A stretch of 64,000 bases of DNA, taken from assembly GCF_900547205.1 (NCBI RefSeq), contig NZ_URFY01000023.1, forward strand, positions 1 through 64,000. Reading direction: 5' to 3'. This DNA comes from an uncultured Bacteroides sp. Its GTDB lineage: Bacteria; Bacteroidota; Bacteroidia; Bacteroidales; Bacteroidaceae. Position numbers and translations under genes: made by a program. The notes under the pieces were generated by a model. It did not search any database. It worked only from the letters and a program-made list of their open reading frames with translations, and was not told where the DNA came from. Positions 16,217-26,109 of this stretch are shown piece by piece; positions within the stretch are counted from its first letter, which is position 1, and every line of letters begins with the position of its first letter.

Positions 16217-16253
16217 AAAAAAAGGAGATTCCCCATAGGAATTTCCTTTTTTT
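16217..16253 (+). terminator. Terminator of rpmE2
   Basis: AAAAAAAGGAGATTCC (16217-16232) pairs with GGAATTTCCTTTTTTT (16238-16253), with one G-U pair and a 5-base loop. Confidence 0.9.
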
Positions 16254-16286
16254 GTTGAAAGATGTATAATACTAAACTTAGAACAG

Positions 16287-16670
16287 ATGACTAAACAAGA
16301 GATACTTAACTTAATCAGGCAACGGCTTTCTTTCAGTGATGAACTACTAAAGCAATTCAGGCATATTAATGAAGATGATTTTAATAAAGAACATCGCAGG
16401 TTCGAGATGTCCGGCTATGAAGAGAAAACAGGATGGTGCACGGTCTTCAATACTGCCATATTAAATGAATTTGCTGATTTGGGAATCTACAATTACACAT
16501 CCTATCTTTTCCTTGATTTCCACGAAGGAGTAGCTACTCTTTATCTTAAATATTTCTTCGAAGACGAGAATCTGGAATATGAACTTCCCGGTTACTCAAC
16601 AGTAGATATCATATTCACAGTTTTAGAATTGACAGTCTTTTCCGGTAAGCCGGCAAGGACAAGGAAATAA
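16287..16670 (+). CDS. Uncharacterised acidic protein
   Basis: A 127-residue soluble protein I do not recognise. It is acidic (HINEDDFNKEH, FFEDENLEYEL) with aromatic-rich strands (YTSYLFLDFHEGVATLYLKYFF) and no signal peptide or membrane segment. It starts 33 bp after the L31 terminator and ends about 100 bp before the RND adaptor gene, so it may have its own transcript or lead the efflux operon. The frame is well formed and ends with a basic tail. Function unknown. Confidence 0.6.
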   Translation: MTKQEILNLIRQRLSFSDELLKQFRHINEDDFNKEHRRFEMSGYEEKTGWCTVFNTAILNEFADLGIYNYTSYLFLDFHEGVATLYLKYFFEDENLEYELPGYSTVDIIFTVLELTVFSGKPARTRK

Positions 16671-16773
16671 AAACAAAACACGTCCATATTGAACATAAAT
16701 ACACATAAGTTGTTTAGAACTTCTAAAAAAGAAAAACGAATCAACGCAAAAACTCTAAACATCTGTGTAGCAT

Positions 16774-17829
16774 ATGAAGAAGGTATATGGATTTATGTTC
16801 GTTGTTTCTATCTTGCTGATAGGCTGCGGACAAAAGAAAGAAACAAAAGAGACATCGGTCCGTCCTGTAAAGACGGCGGTTGTCGAGTCAAGCTCGGTTA
16901 TCCGGAAAGATTTCTCGGGCATCGTAGAAGCGGTGGAATATGTGAAGTTGGCATTCCGTGTCAGCGGGCAAATCATAAAACTACCCGTCATTGAAGGAGA
17001 AAAGGTAAAAAAGGGGCAGTTGATTGCAGAGATTGACCCCAGAGACATTGCACTGCAATATGCAGCAACCAAATCGGCATACGAGACAGCCGCCGCCCAA
17101 GTGGAACGAAATAAACGGCTTCTCTCCCGCCAAGCTATCTCCGTGCAGGATTACGAAATTAGCCTTGCCAATTATCAGAAGGCAAAATCGGAATATGAAC
17201 TATCCGGCAATAATATGCGCGATACGAAACTAACAGCTCCTTTCGATGGTTCAATTGAGAAACGCCTGGTGGAGAATTATCAACGTGTCAACTCCGGGGA
17301 AGGTATAGTACAACTCGTCAACACACGCAATCTGCGTATTAAATTCACCATCCCCGATGCTTATCTCTATCTGCTCCGTGCCAAAGATCCGCGTTTTCTT
17401 GTGGAGTTCGATACATTCAAAGGGCACGTGTTTCAGGCTAAACTTGAGGAGTATCTTGACATATCGACTGCCGGGACGGGTATTCCGGTAAGTATCACTA
17501 TTGATGATCCTACTTTCGACCGCGATCTTTATGCCGTGAAACCGGGTTTCACGTGTAGCATCCGTTTCAGTGCAGATGTTGGTCCGTTGGTGCAAGATAG
17601 TTGGACAATGGTGCCGCTGAGTGCTGTTTTCGGTGAAAGCGAAGGCAATAAAATGTATGTTTGGATAGTAGAAAACAATAAGGTTCATAAGCGGGAAGTC
17701 ACTGTTAATGCCCCTACAGGCGATGCACAAGTTCTTATTTCCGAAGGGTTGAAAGCCGGAGAAAAGATTGTGATTGCAGGAGTGTATCAACTGGTGGAAG
17801 GAGAAACGGTCAGGGAGATAAAGAACTAA
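16774..17829 (+). CDS. RND efflux periplasmic adaptor (membrane fusion) lipoprotein
   Basis: A 351-residue adaptor with a lipoprotein signal (VVSILLIGC, Cys about 18). A barrel-sandwich/lipoyl half motif VKLAFRVSGQIIKLPVIEGEKVKKGQLIAEIDPRD follows, then an alpha-hairpin (YETAAAQVERNKRLLSRQAISVQDYEIS) and beta-barrel and membrane-proximal domains. It links the inner-membrane pump at 17885 to the outer-membrane channel at 20957. It is the first of three efflux genes in one operon. No regulator gene is adjacent and the substrate is unknown. Confidence 0.92.
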   Translation: MKKVYGFMFVVSILLIGCGQKKETKETSVRPVKTAVVESSSVIRKDFSGIVEAVEYVKLAFRVSGQIIKLPVIEGEKVKKGQLIAEIDPRDIALQYAATKSAYETAAAQVERNKRLLSRQAISVQDYEISLANYQKAKSEYELSGNNMRDTKLTAPFDGSIEKRLVENYQRVNSGEGIVQLVNTRNLRIKFTIPDAYLYLLRAKDPRFLVEFDTFKGHVFQAKLEEYLDISTAGTGIPVSITIDDPTFDRDLYAVKPGFTCSIRFSADVGPLVQDSWTMVPLSAVFGESEGNKMYVWIVENNKVHKREVTVNAPTGDAQVLISEGLKAGEKIVIAGVYQLVEGETVREIKN

Positions 17830-17884
17830 AAGATTCTCTATTCAGCCATTTTCCTTATTCTTAATTCTAAATTCCTCAACTATT

Positions 17885-20800
17885 ATGAACTTAGCCAAAT
17901 ATTCACTTGACAATACGAAAATTATCTATTTCTTTCTTGCAGTATTACTTATCGGGGGAATCACATCTTTCGGAAAGTTAGGCAAGAAGGAAGATGCTCC
18001 CTTTGTTATTAAGTCGGCAGTTATCATGACTCGCTATCCCGGTGCGGAGCCGGCTGAAGTGGAGCGACTGATTACTGAGCCTATCTCTCGCGAGATTCAA
18101 AGCATGAGTGGTGTGTACAAGATTAAATCGGAATCGATGTACGGACTCTCTAAAATTACATTCGAATTGCAGCCATCGCTAGCCGCCAACTCTATTCCTC
18201 AGAAGTGGGATGAGCTGCGGCGAAAGGTGCTCAATATACAGCCGCAGTTGCCTGCCGGTGCTTCCACTCCCACTGTTTCGGACGATTTCGGTGATGTTTT
18301 CGGGATTTACTACGGACTGACAGCAGACGACGGATTTACTTACGAAGAGATGCGCAATTGGGCGGAGCGGATTAAGACTCAAGTAGTTACTGCGGACGGC
18401 GTGATGAAAGTCGCCCTATTCGGTGTACAGACGGAAGTCGTCAATGTCTTTATTTCCACGAATAAACTTGTGGGGATGGGCATCGACCCGAAACAGCTTG
18501 CAAGCCTGCTTCAATCGCAAAATCAGATTATCAATACCGGAGAAATCAGTGCAGGTGTGCAGCAGTTACGGATATCGGCAAATGGTATGTATACTACCGT
18601 AGACGACATTCGTAATCAGGTGATTACTACGAAAGCCGGACAAGTAAAACTAGGGGATATTGCAGTTATTGAAAAGGGTTATCTCGATCCTCCTTCCAAC
18701 ATTATGCACGTGAATGGAAAACGTACCATCGGTATCGGTGTATCTACTGACCCGCAACGGGATGTAGTGCAGACAGGTGAGAATGTAAAAGTGAAACTGG
18801 ACGAATTGTTACCACTTATGCCTGTAGGGTTAGAATTGCAAAGTCTCTATCTGGAAAATGAAATTGCGAACGAAGCAAATAATGGTTTTATCCTTAATCT
18901 GATTGAATCTATTCTGATTGTAATCGTTATCATCATGCTGGTGATGGGGATGCGTGCAGGGTTGCTAATCGGCTCGTCATTGATTTTTTCTATCGGAGGC
19001 ACGTTGCTCATTATGTCTTTCTTTGGTGTCGGACTGAATCGTACATCGCTGGCAGGATTTATCATCGCGATGGGGATGCTGGTAGATAATGCAATTGTGG
19101 TGACAGACAATGCACAGATCGCCATTGCCCGCGGAGTGAACAGACGAAAGGCACTGATTGATGGCGCTACAGGACCACAGTGGGGACTACTCGGTGCTAC
19201 CTTCATTGCTATCTGTTCGTTTCTGCCGCTCTATCTGGCTCCCTCTTCGGTGGCGGAAATTGTGAAACCTTTGTTCGTAGTACTCGCCATTTCGTTGGGA
19301 TTGAGCTGGGTGCTTGCATTGACACAAACCACTGTATTCGGGAATTTCATCCTGAAAGCGAAGGCGAAGGATGGAGCGAAAGACCCTTACGATAAGCCTT
19401 TCTACCATAAATTCGCTTCTATCCTCCAGGGATTGATTCGCAGAAAGACGTTGACATTAAGTGCAGTTGTAGTGCTTTTTATCGTTTCACTGATTATTAT
19501 GGGAATGATGCCACAGAACTTCTTTCCCTCTTTGGATAAACCTTATTTTCGTGCAGACGTATTCTACCCGGATGGTTACAGCATCAACGATGTGGTGAAA
19601 GAAATGAAATCGGTGGAAGAACATCTGGCAAAGCAGCCGGAAGTGAAGAAGGTATCGATTACTTTCGGAAGCACACCGTTGAGATATTATCTGGCTTCTA
19701 CCTCAGTGGGACCGAAACCGAACTTCGCCAATGTGCTGGTGGAATTGAAGGACAGTAAATATACTAAAGAATATGAGGAAGATTTCGACGGGTATATGAA
19801 AGCCAATTATCCGAATGCGATTACACGTACAAGTCTGTTCAAACTGTCTCCGGCTGTGGACGCAGCTATTGAAATCGGATTTATTGGGCCGAATGTGGAT
19901 ACACTGGTAGCACTTACTAATCAGGTTTTAGAAATCATGCACCGAAATCCGGAACTAATCAATGTACGCAATTCATGGGGAAATAAGATTCCGGTATGGA
20001 AGCCAGTTTATAGTCCGGAAAGGGCACAGCCGTTGGGGGTATCCCGCCAAGGGATGGCGCAAAGCATACAAATCGGCACGATGGGCATGACACTGGGAGA
20101 ATATCGGCAAGGGGATCAGGTACTTCCTATCCTACTGAAAGATAATTCCGTGGATTCATTCCGAATCAATGATATACGCACACTTCCGGTATTTGGTGCG
20201 GGGAATGAAACGACTAGTCTGGAACAGGTAGTTTCGGAGTTTGATTTTCAGTATCGGTTCTCGAACGTGAAGGATTATAACAGGCAGATGGTGATGATGG
20301 CGCAGTGTGACCCGCGTCGTGGAGTGAATGCTATTGCAGCTTTCAATCAAGTATGGTCGCAGGTACAAAAGGAGATTAAGGTGCCGGAAGGATATACAAT
20401 GAAATATTTCGGGGAGCAGGAAAGTCAGGTAGAATCTAATGAAGCATTGGCGAAAAACCTGCCGCTTACATTCTTTCTGATGTTCGTTACGTTACTGTTC
20501 CTCTTCAGGACATATCGAAAGCCGATGGTGATATTGCTAATGTTACCACTTATCTTTATCGGTATTGTGCTGGGACTGTTGGTACTTGGCAAATCGTTCG
20601 ATTTCTTCTCAATTCTCGGACTGCTAGGACTGATTGGTATGAATATCAAGAATGCAATCGTGCTTGTGGAACAGATTGATTTGGAAGCAGCTACGGGAAA
20701 ACGACCTCTGGATGCAGTGGTCAGTGCTACAACAAGCCGTATCGTGCCTGTGGCAATGGCATCGGGAACTACGATTCTGGGGATGTTGCCGCTACTATTT

Positions 20801-20953
20801 GATGCTATGTTCGGCGGAATGGCAGCTACTATTATGGGTGGATTGCTGGTAGCTTCGGCACTAACACTGTTTGTGCTTCCGGTAGCCTATTGTACCATTC
20901 TGCGTATCAAAGAAGAACCTGTAGGGAATATTGCAACTATTCAAGAAAAGTAA
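17885..20953 (+). CDS. RND-family efflux permease
   Basis: A 1022-residue inner-membrane proton-driven transporter of the AcrB/hydrophobe-amphiphile type. It shows the duplicated arrangement: a first TM (residues 10-28), a large periplasmic loop, six TM with the proton-relay segment GFIIAMGMLVDNAIVVTDNAQIAIARG (about 395-420), and a second half ending GLIGMNIKNAIVLVEQID and PLDAVVSATTSRIVPVAMAS. The length is normal. It lies 55 bp after the adaptor and 3 bp before the TolC-like gene. It is less like AcrB than like the RND families found in many Bacteroidota that export toxic organics. Confidence 0.94.
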   Translation: MNLAKYSLDNTKIIYFFLAVLLIGGITSFGKLGKKEDAPFVIKSAVIMTRYPGAEPAEVERLITEPISREIQSMSGVYKIKSESMYGLSKITFELQPSLAANSIPQKWDELRRKVLNIQPQLPAGASTPTVSDDFGDVFGIYYGLTADDGFTYEEMRNWAERIKTQVVTADGVMKVALFGVQTEVVNVFISTNKLVGMGIDPKQLASLLQSQNQIINTGEISAGVQQLRISANGMYTTVDDIRNQVITTKAGQVKLGDIAVIEKGYLDPPSNIMHVNGKRTIGIGVSTDPQRDVVQTGENVKVKLDELLPLMPVGLELQSLYLENEIANEANNGFILNLIESILIVIVIIMLVMGMRAGLLIGSSLIFSIGGTLLIMSFFGVGLNRTSLAGFIIAMGMLVDNAIVVTDNAQIAIARGVNRRKALIDGATGPQWGLLGATFIAICSFLPLYLAPSSVAEIVKPLFVVLAISLGLSWVLALTQTTVFGNFILKAKAKDGAKDPYDKPFYHKFASILQGLIRRKTLTLSAVVVLFIVSLIIMGMMPQNFFPSLDKPYFRADVFYPDGYSINDVVKEMKSVEEHLAKQPEVKKVSITFGSTPLRYYLASTSVGPKPNFANVLVELKDSKYTKEYEEDFDGYMKANYPNAITRTSLFKLSPAVDAAIEIGFIGPNVDTLVALTNQVLEIMHRNPELINVRNSWGNKIPVWKPVYSPERAQPLGVSRQGMAQSIQIGTMGMTLGEYRQGDQVLPILLKDNSVDSFRINDIRTLPVFGAGNETTSLEQVVSEFDFQYRFSNVKDYNRQMVMMAQCDPRRGVNAIAAFNQVWSQVQKEIKVPEGYTMKYFGEQESQVESNEALAKNLPLTFFLMFVTLLFLFRTYRKPMVILLMLPLIFIGIVLGLLVLGKSFDFFSILGLLGLIGMNIKNAIVLVEQIDLEAATGKRPLDAVVSATTSRIVPVAMASGTTILGMLPLLFDAMFGGMAATIMGGLLVASALTLFVLPVAYCTILRIKEEPVGNIATIQEK

Positions 20954-20956
20954 AAA

Positions 20957-22237
20957 ATGAAAGATATGAAAACTCAACTTATAACTCTGTCACTGTTGAC
21001 CTTTAGTTTCACAGCTGGGGCACAACAGTCCTATCTAAGCCTTGAAGCCTACCGCGCCAAAGTGGAGACTTATAGCCAAGTTCTGAAACAACAAAAACTT
21101 AGAACGATGGCAAGCACTGAGGAACGAAAGATAGCATATACAGGCTTCCTGCCCCATATTGATATAAATGCAGACGGTACACTTAACATGAGCGACCTTA
21201 ATGCCTGGAATGAACCTCTGGGTGAATATCGCAACCACACTTATCAAGGGGTATTTGTCGTCTCACAACCACTCTATACAGGGGGTGCTCTCAACGCCCA
21301 ACAAAAGATTGCCAAAGCCGACGAGAAACTGAATCAGCTAAATGAAGAACTTACATTAGACCAGATTCATTATCAGAGCGATGCTGTTTATTGGAACGCC
21401 TCTGCTTCGCAAGCTATGTTGCAGGCTGCCAACACCTATCAAGACATTGTAAAGCAGCAATATGACATCATTCAAGACCGCTTCGATGATGGAATGATCA
21501 GCCGCACAGATTTACTGATGATTTCTACCCGATTAAAGGAAGCGGAATTGCAGTATATTAAAGCACGTCAGAATTATACGCTGGCTCTGCAAAGGCTGAA
21601 TATACTGATGGGAATAGAACCGAATACCCCAGTAGACAGTCTTTATACCATTGACATAGCTTCCGCCCCCATACAGATTTTATCTCTTGAGAATGTATTG
21701 CAGCGACGAGCCGATTATGAAAGTACAGAAGTTAATATCGAGAAGAGCTTGGCTCAACGCAAAGCTGCTCTTAGCCAATTCAACCCTCAACTGAATATGT
21801 ACTTCAGCGGCGGATGGGCTACTGCAACACCTAACTTAGGATACGATGTTTCCTTCAATCCCATTATCGGCATAAACTTGAATATTCCTATTTTCCGTTG
21901 GGGAGCACGCCTTAAAACAAACCGCCAACAAAAAGCGTATGTCGAAATACAGAAGCTGCAACAAAGCTACGTCACCGATAATATCAATGAAGAACTTTCT
22001 GCCGCGCTGACTAAACTCAAAGAAACGGAATTTCAAGTGAAAACAGCGAAAGAGAATATGAATCTGGCAAACGAGAATCTCGATTTGGTTTCATTCTCCT
22101 ACAATGAAGGAAAAGCAAATATGGTGGACGTACTCTCCGCACAGTTATCATGGACGCAAGCGCATACCAATCTGATAAATGCGTATTTGGCAGAGAAAAT
22201 GGCGGTGGCTGAATACAAGAAAGTTATAAGCGAGTGA
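20957..22237 (+). CDS. TolC-type outer-membrane efflux channel
   Basis: A 426-residue outer-membrane factor with a signal peptide (MKTQLITLSLLTFSFTAGAQ, using either Met1 or the Met at codon 4). It has two repeats of long coiled alpha-hairpins separated by beta-strands, such as FDDGMISRTDLLMISTRLKEAE and FSYNEGKANMVDVLSAQLSW. It completes the tripartite efflux system. It starts 3 bp after the pump stop, so translational coupling is likely, and a terminator follows. Confidence 0.92.
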   Translation: MKDMKTQLITLSLLTFSFTAGAQQSYLSLEAYRAKVETYSQVLKQQKLRTMASTEERKIAYTGFLPHIDINADGTLNMSDLNAWNEPLGEYRNHTYQGVFVVSQPLYTGGALNAQQKIAKADEKLNQLNEELTLDQIHYQSDAVYWNASASQAMLQAANTYQDIVKQQYDIIQDRFDDGMISRTDLLMISTRLKEAELQYIKARQNYTLALQRLNILMGIEPNTPVDSLYTIDIASAPIQILSLENVLQRRADYESTEVNIEKSLAQRKAALSQFNPQLNMYFSGGWATATPNLGYDVSFNPIIGINLNIPIFRWGARLKTNRQQKAYVEIQKLQQSYVTDNINEELSAALTKLKETEFQVKTAKENMNLANENLDLVSFSYNEGKANMVDVLSAQLSWTQAHTNLINAYLAEKMAVAEYKKVISE

Positions 22238-22259
22238 AAAGAATAATAGTATAAAAAAT

Positions 22260-22300
22260 CGTCCCACTATCACATTGCTGTGCAGTGGGACGAACTTTTT
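22260..22300 (+). terminator. Terminator of the efflux operon
   Basis: CGTCCCACT (22260-22268) pairs with AGTGGGACG (22284-22292), with an inner CACA/TGTG stem, followed by AACTTTTTC. It lies between the efflux operon and the convergent toxin gene and may act for both. Confidence 0.85.
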
Positions 22301-22311
22301 CTTTTCTTATA

Positions 22312-22653
22312 TTACAATATATCGTTCTGCTTTAAGATATCTTGTATCTCCTTGTCTGTCAAGCTTTCACATTCGGACTTATCATAAATAGTGAGCAACT
22401 TTATTTCTGAATCTATCTCCGTCAGAATCACCGTATAAGTAATTACTCGTGCACCACCACTTTTACCTTTATTTTTTGAAGTAATAGCCATACGCACTTT
22501 ACGAAGATTGTTACCTAAGCTGACTCCTTGTTCGGGATTCAATAACAAATCACGTCCCAAATCTTCAAGATCCTGCTTTAATGATTTATACCGTTTTGCC
22601 AAACGCTTCATTTCCCTAAGAAATCCAGGAGTAACGGTAATTTTATATTTCAT
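22312..22653 (-). CDS. RelE/ParE-family toxin
   Basis: A 113-residue protein using the Met at 22653 (MKYKITVTPGFLREMKRLAKRY); an alternative start three codons earlier is possible. The fold pattern is of RelE/ParE type: a beta strand, a helical hairpin with Lys/Arg clusters, then NLRKVRMAI and RVITYTVILTEIDSEIKLLTIYDKSE. RelE-like toxins cleave ribosome-bound mRNA; ParE-like ones poison gyrase. Which applies is not decided here. It overlaps the upstream antitoxin by about 11 bases, as typical for type II pairs. Confidence 0.8.
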   Translation of the reverse strand: MKYKITVTPGFLREMKRLAKRYKSLKQDLEDLGRDLLLNPEQGVSLGNNLRKVRMAITSKNKGKSGGARVITYTVILTEIDSEIKLLTIYDKSECESLTDKEIQDILKQNDIL

Positions 22654-22906
22654 CAAGGGCATCTTCTAGCGACTTAAATTCCAGCTTACCTTCCAAATTC
22701 AACTTCAACTCTTTGCAAGCTTCATCTAAGTTTGCTAAAACCTCCGCCTTTGTCCGGTATGGAATTGCCTCTTCAGCAACAACATTCATCTGATAGTTTT
22801 CACTATTCAACATTGATTTCACTTTCCTCAGAATAGTTATATCATCCACATCCAATATCCGACGAATCAGTTCATTCTTTTCAGCTTCTAACGTCATTGT
22901 ACTCAT
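22643..22906 (-). CDS. Antitoxin of a type II toxin-antitoxin pair
   Basis: An 87-residue acidic protein whose end overlaps the toxin start. The N-terminal half (EAEKNELIRRILDVDDITILRKVKSML) is helical and resembles the short antitoxins found beside RelE-like toxins in Bacteroidota. The C-terminal half is acidic and would wrap the toxin. No clear ribbon-helix-helix or HTH motif is seen. A very good promoter at 22971-22940 drives the pair. Confidence 0.75.
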   Translation of the reverse strand: MSTMTLEAEKNELIRRILDVDDITILRKVKSMLNSENYQMNVVAEEAIPYRTKAEVLANLDEACKELKLNLEGKLEFKSLEDALDEI

Positions 22907-22939
22907 ACGCCTTCTGTTTTTAACTGTTATACATCAATA

Positions 22940-22971
22940 CAAAGGTAGTGATATCAAACGAGTTCGCCAAA
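22940..22971 (-). promoter_or_regulatory. Promoter of the toxin-antitoxin operon
   Basis: On the minus strand TTTG (22971-22968), a 20-base spacer and TACCTTTG (22947-22940) match the Bacteroides consensus exactly, 33 bases before the antitoxin ATG. Confidence 0.8.
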
Positions 22972-23010
22972 CATGAATGTATAAAAAGTCATCTATACGA
23001 TGCAGCCTTT

Positions 23011-24246
23011 TTACGCAAGGAATGAAATCAACACACCCGCAGCTACGGCAGAACCGATCACCCCGGAGATGTTACTTGCCATGCAATATTGCAATACGTG
23101 ATTCTTTGGGTCATACTTCAACGCTATCTCATTGGCTACACGACTAGCCATCGGAACAGCACTCAGACCCGTTGCACCGATAAGCGGATTGATTTTCTTC
23201 TTGGAGAAGAGATTCACCAGCTTCACAAACAAGATACCACCTGTAATGGAAAGAGCGAACGCCAGGAATCCACCGACTACAATACCGATTGTAGTCCAAT
23301 TCAAGAAAGCTTCTGTTGTCATCGTGGCACCTACGGACAAACCGAGGAAGATAGTAGCAGCATTCATGATACTGTTGGAAGCGGCATCGAATAAGCGGAA
23401 GGTGTTCGTTCCGATTTCTTTCACCAGATTACCGAACATCAACATACCAATCAATGGCACTGCACTCGGCACGAATAGAGCTACAACCGTAGTCACCACA
23501 ATAGGGAAAATAATCTTCAGCACACGCAAGTTCTTGATTTCCGTTTTTGAAGGGAACTTCTTTTCCTGTTCCTTCATATTAATACTCAGTTCCTTCTTCG
23601 AACAAAGCAACTTCACCACCAACGGAATGATTACCGGAACCAAAGCCATATAAGAATAAGCGGCAATTGCAATCGGACCCAACAAATGAGGAGCCAACTT
23701 GATAGTCGTAAAGATAGCCGTAGGACCATCCGCACCACCAATTATACCTAAAGAAGCAGCTTCCTTCGGAGTGAAGCCCATCAAGATAGCAACCAGCAAT
23801 ACCGTAAAGATACCCAACTGGGCAGCAGCACCGAAAATAGATAGACGCAAGTTACGCAACATCGGCCCGAAGTCGGTTAATGCACCCACACCCATGAAGA
23901 TTATCGGAGGCAGGAAGCCCGTTTTAATCAGCATATAGTAGATAAAGTTCATGATTCCCAACTCATGGGCGATGTCGTGCAACGGCATTTCCCAGATGTT
24001 CTTCATCACTCCATTTATCATTATCATACCATTCTCGTCTGCCTGAATCACTCCCATATCACCACCGGGAAAGTTGGCTAGCAACACACCGAAAGCAATA
24101 GGAACAAGCAACAGTGGTTCATACTGTTTCTTGATACCCAGATAAAGCAGGACGAACGCAATGGCATACATTACCAGGAACTGAGGTTCGGCAATAATAT
24201 TGCTGAACGCAGTCATGTCGTATAAGTTCTCAAATATCTCGTTCAT
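23011..24246 (-). CDS. oadB: Oxaloacetate decarboxylase beta subunit (sodium pump)
   Basis: A 411-residue polytopic membrane protein and paralogue of the subunit at 11781. It has the family motifs GVGALTDFGPML, GIIGGADGPTAIF and GATGLSAVPMASRV. It decarboxylates the carboxybiotin formed by the alpha subunit and exports two sodium ions per turn (family knowledge). Its start codon overlaps the alpha stop (TAATG), implying translational coupling. It is the last gene of oadGAB. Confidence 0.94.
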   Translation of the reverse strand: MNEIFENLYDMTAFSNIIAEPQFLVMYAIAFVLLYLGIKKQYEPLLLVPIAFGVLLANFPGGDMGVIQADENGMIMINGVMKNIWEMPLHDIAHELGIMNFIYYMLIKTGFLPPIIFMGVGALTDFGPMLRNLRLSIFGAAAQLGIFTVLLVAILMGFTPKEAASLGIIGGADGPTAIFTTIKLAPHLLGPIAIAAYSYMALVPVIIPLVVKLLCSKKELSINMKEQEKKFPSKTEIKNLRVLKIIFPIVVTTVVALFVPSAVPLIGMLMFGNLVKEIGTNTFRLFDAASNSIMNAATIFLGLSVGATMTTEAFLNWTTIGIVVGGFLAFALSITGGILFVKLVNLFSKKKINPLIGATGLSAVPMASRVANEIALKYDPKNHVLQYCMASNISGVIGSAVAAGVLISFLA

Positions 24247-26081
24247 TATCCAATCTTCATTAATACATCATCTTCAGAAACAGAGTCTCCCGGATTGGCG
24301 CAGATGGCAGTGATTGTACCGCCAAATTCCGCACGGATTGCATTGTAAGTCTTCATGGCTTCAACATAGCAGAGCACATCACCTTCTTTCACCGTATCCC
24401 CTACTTTCAAGGCAGCTTCCTGTGCATTCTTCACCAAGAAGAATTTTCCTTCCAACGGAGAAAGAACGTCTTTACCCTCTCCCACGGGAGCAGCGGCAGC
24501 AGTAGCAGATGCAGCGGGCAATTCAGCATCACCGTAAGCTACGGTCACCCGATAAGCCTGCCCGTCAACCTGTACAGTCAGCGTCTTTGGTTTTGCATCG
24601 TCCAGCGGAGATTTATCCTTTTCGGCACGGCGTTTTGCCACATCTTCAAGGAAGTCTTCTTTTGCCTTCCCACTTTTGTAAGCTTCGTATTGAGCGGGAT
24701 GCATGGCGTACTCGAAAAGTTCTTCATCGTCCTGTCCTGTTTCCCACTTGTTCTCTTTCATCAACTTGCGATACTTTTCGAGATTGTCCGGATAGTTGTC
24801 TTGCGGATTTCCTTCGAAGAATTTACGTCCTTCGCGTTCTGCCTTCTCGATGATTTCAGGAGCGAGTTTGCCCGGCAAGCGTCCGGCTTTACCTAGAATC
24901 ATATCCCAGATATCGTCGGCAATCATTCCCCAGCGATCCTTTCCTTTTTCCATTGCCATCACGTTCATCATGGCAAGGTTTTTCACGTATTGGCTGAACG
25001 GAGTCACCAACGGTGGATAACCTACGCGCGGCCATACATAGGCCACTTCATCAAACAGCTTGATGAGAAGTTGGTCCTGCGTCATAAACGGCAGGTTGTG
25101 TTTTGCCTTGTACTTATTGATTGATTCCAGATTGGCTTCGAGGTCCGCCATCAAACTACCCATCATACCACCGGGAAGTCCGGGACCGATAAGCAATGAG
25201 TTCATCAAGCGGTTTTTCGGACTGATGTACAATCCCAAGAAGTCGTCCATAAATTCCTGAATCAGGGCACGTACCTTCATATAGGCTTCCATATTGATTT
25301 CCGGTACCTTATATCCGGCATCTTTCAACATAGCCTGAACACTGAGCAAGTCAGCATGACCGGTTCCCCAAGAAAGCGGTTCCATACCTACATCGATGTA
25401 GTCACAACCGGCTTCACATACTTCGAGGATACTTGCCATATTGAATCCGGGTCCTGCATGGCTGTGATACTGAACAGGTATCTCGGGATGTGCAGCTTTG
25501 ATATTCGCAACGATTTTTCCCAATGAAACGGGGCGACCGACACCTGCCATATCTTTGATACATATCTCGTCTGCCCCAAGTTTGATAAGTTCCAACGCCA
25601 TATTTGTATAATACTCTACGGTGTGGATAGGCGAATGAGTGATACATAGTGAGCACTGAGAAATCATACCCGCTTCCTTAGCATATGTAATGGAGGGAGC
25701 GATATTACGCACATCGTTCAGTCCGCAGAATGTACGGGTAATATCCGTGCCTTGTGCTTTCTTTACTTTGTAGAACAGCTTGCGGACATCTGCCGGCACA
25801 GGACTCATACGGAGTCCGTTCAGCGCACGGTCGAGCATATGAGTTTGGATACCGGCTTCGTGGAACGGCTTTGTCCAGTCGCGCACAGCTCTATTGGGAT
25901 TTTCGCCAAACAATAAATTTACTTGTTCAAAACCTCCGCCATTAGTTTCTACGCGGGCAAAACAGCCCATTTCAATGATGGCAGGCGCTACCTTAACGAG
26001 TTGGTCTACACGAGGAACATATTTTCCGGCTGATTGCCACATATCTCGGAAAACCAAACTAAACTTTACTTCTCTTTTCAT
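24246..26081 (-). CDS. oadA: Oxaloacetate decarboxylase alpha subunit with biotin domain
   Basis: A 611-residue protein. The N-terminal HMGL-like TIM barrel carboxyltransferase (about 1-300) has KFSLVFRDMWQS, where family members have FRDxHQS. EICIKDMAGVG supplies a metal/carbamate lysine region, and VQYHSHAGPGF the metal-binding HxH. A PYC/OADA conserved domain follows (about 310-480). An Ala/Pro linker leads to the biotinyl domain with K577 in VEAMKTYN. The Trp in DMWQS in place of the usual His is noted. It transfers CO2 from oxaloacetate (or a related 2-oxoacid) to biotin. Pyruvate carboxylase subunit B is the alternative, but the oadG and oadB neighbours favour the decarboxylase. Confidence 0.92.
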   Translation of the reverse strand: MKREVKFSLVFRDMWQSAGKYVPRVDQLVKVAPAIIEMGCFARVETNGGGFEQVNLLFGENPNRAVRDWTKPFHEAGIQTHMLDRALNGLRMSPVPADVRKLFYKVKKAQGTDITRTFCGLNDVRNIAPSITYAKEAGMISQCSLCITHSPIHTVEYYTNMALELIKLGADEICIKDMAGVGRPVSLGKIVANIKAAHPEIPVQYHSHAGPGFNMASILEVCEAGCDYIDVGMEPLSWGTGHADLLSVQAMLKDAGYKVPEINMEAYMKVRALIQEFMDDFLGLYISPKNRLMNSLLIGPGLPGGMMGSLMADLEANLESINKYKAKHNLPFMTQDQLLIKLFDEVAYVWPRVGYPPLVTPFSQYVKNLAMMNVMAMEKGKDRWGMIADDIWDMILGKAGRLPGKLAPEIIEKAEREGRKFFEGNPQDNYPDNLEKYRKLMKENKWETGQDDEELFEYAMHPAQYEAYKSGKAKEDFLEDVAKRRAEKDKSPLDDAKPKTLTVQVDGQAYRVTVAYGDAELPAASATAAAAPVGEGKDVLSPLEGKFFLVKNAQEAALKVGDTVKEGDVLCYVEAMKTYNAIRAEFGGTITAICANPGDSVSEDDVLMKIG

Positions 26082-26109
26082 GTTTTTCTATGATATACTT
26101 TTTATAGAT

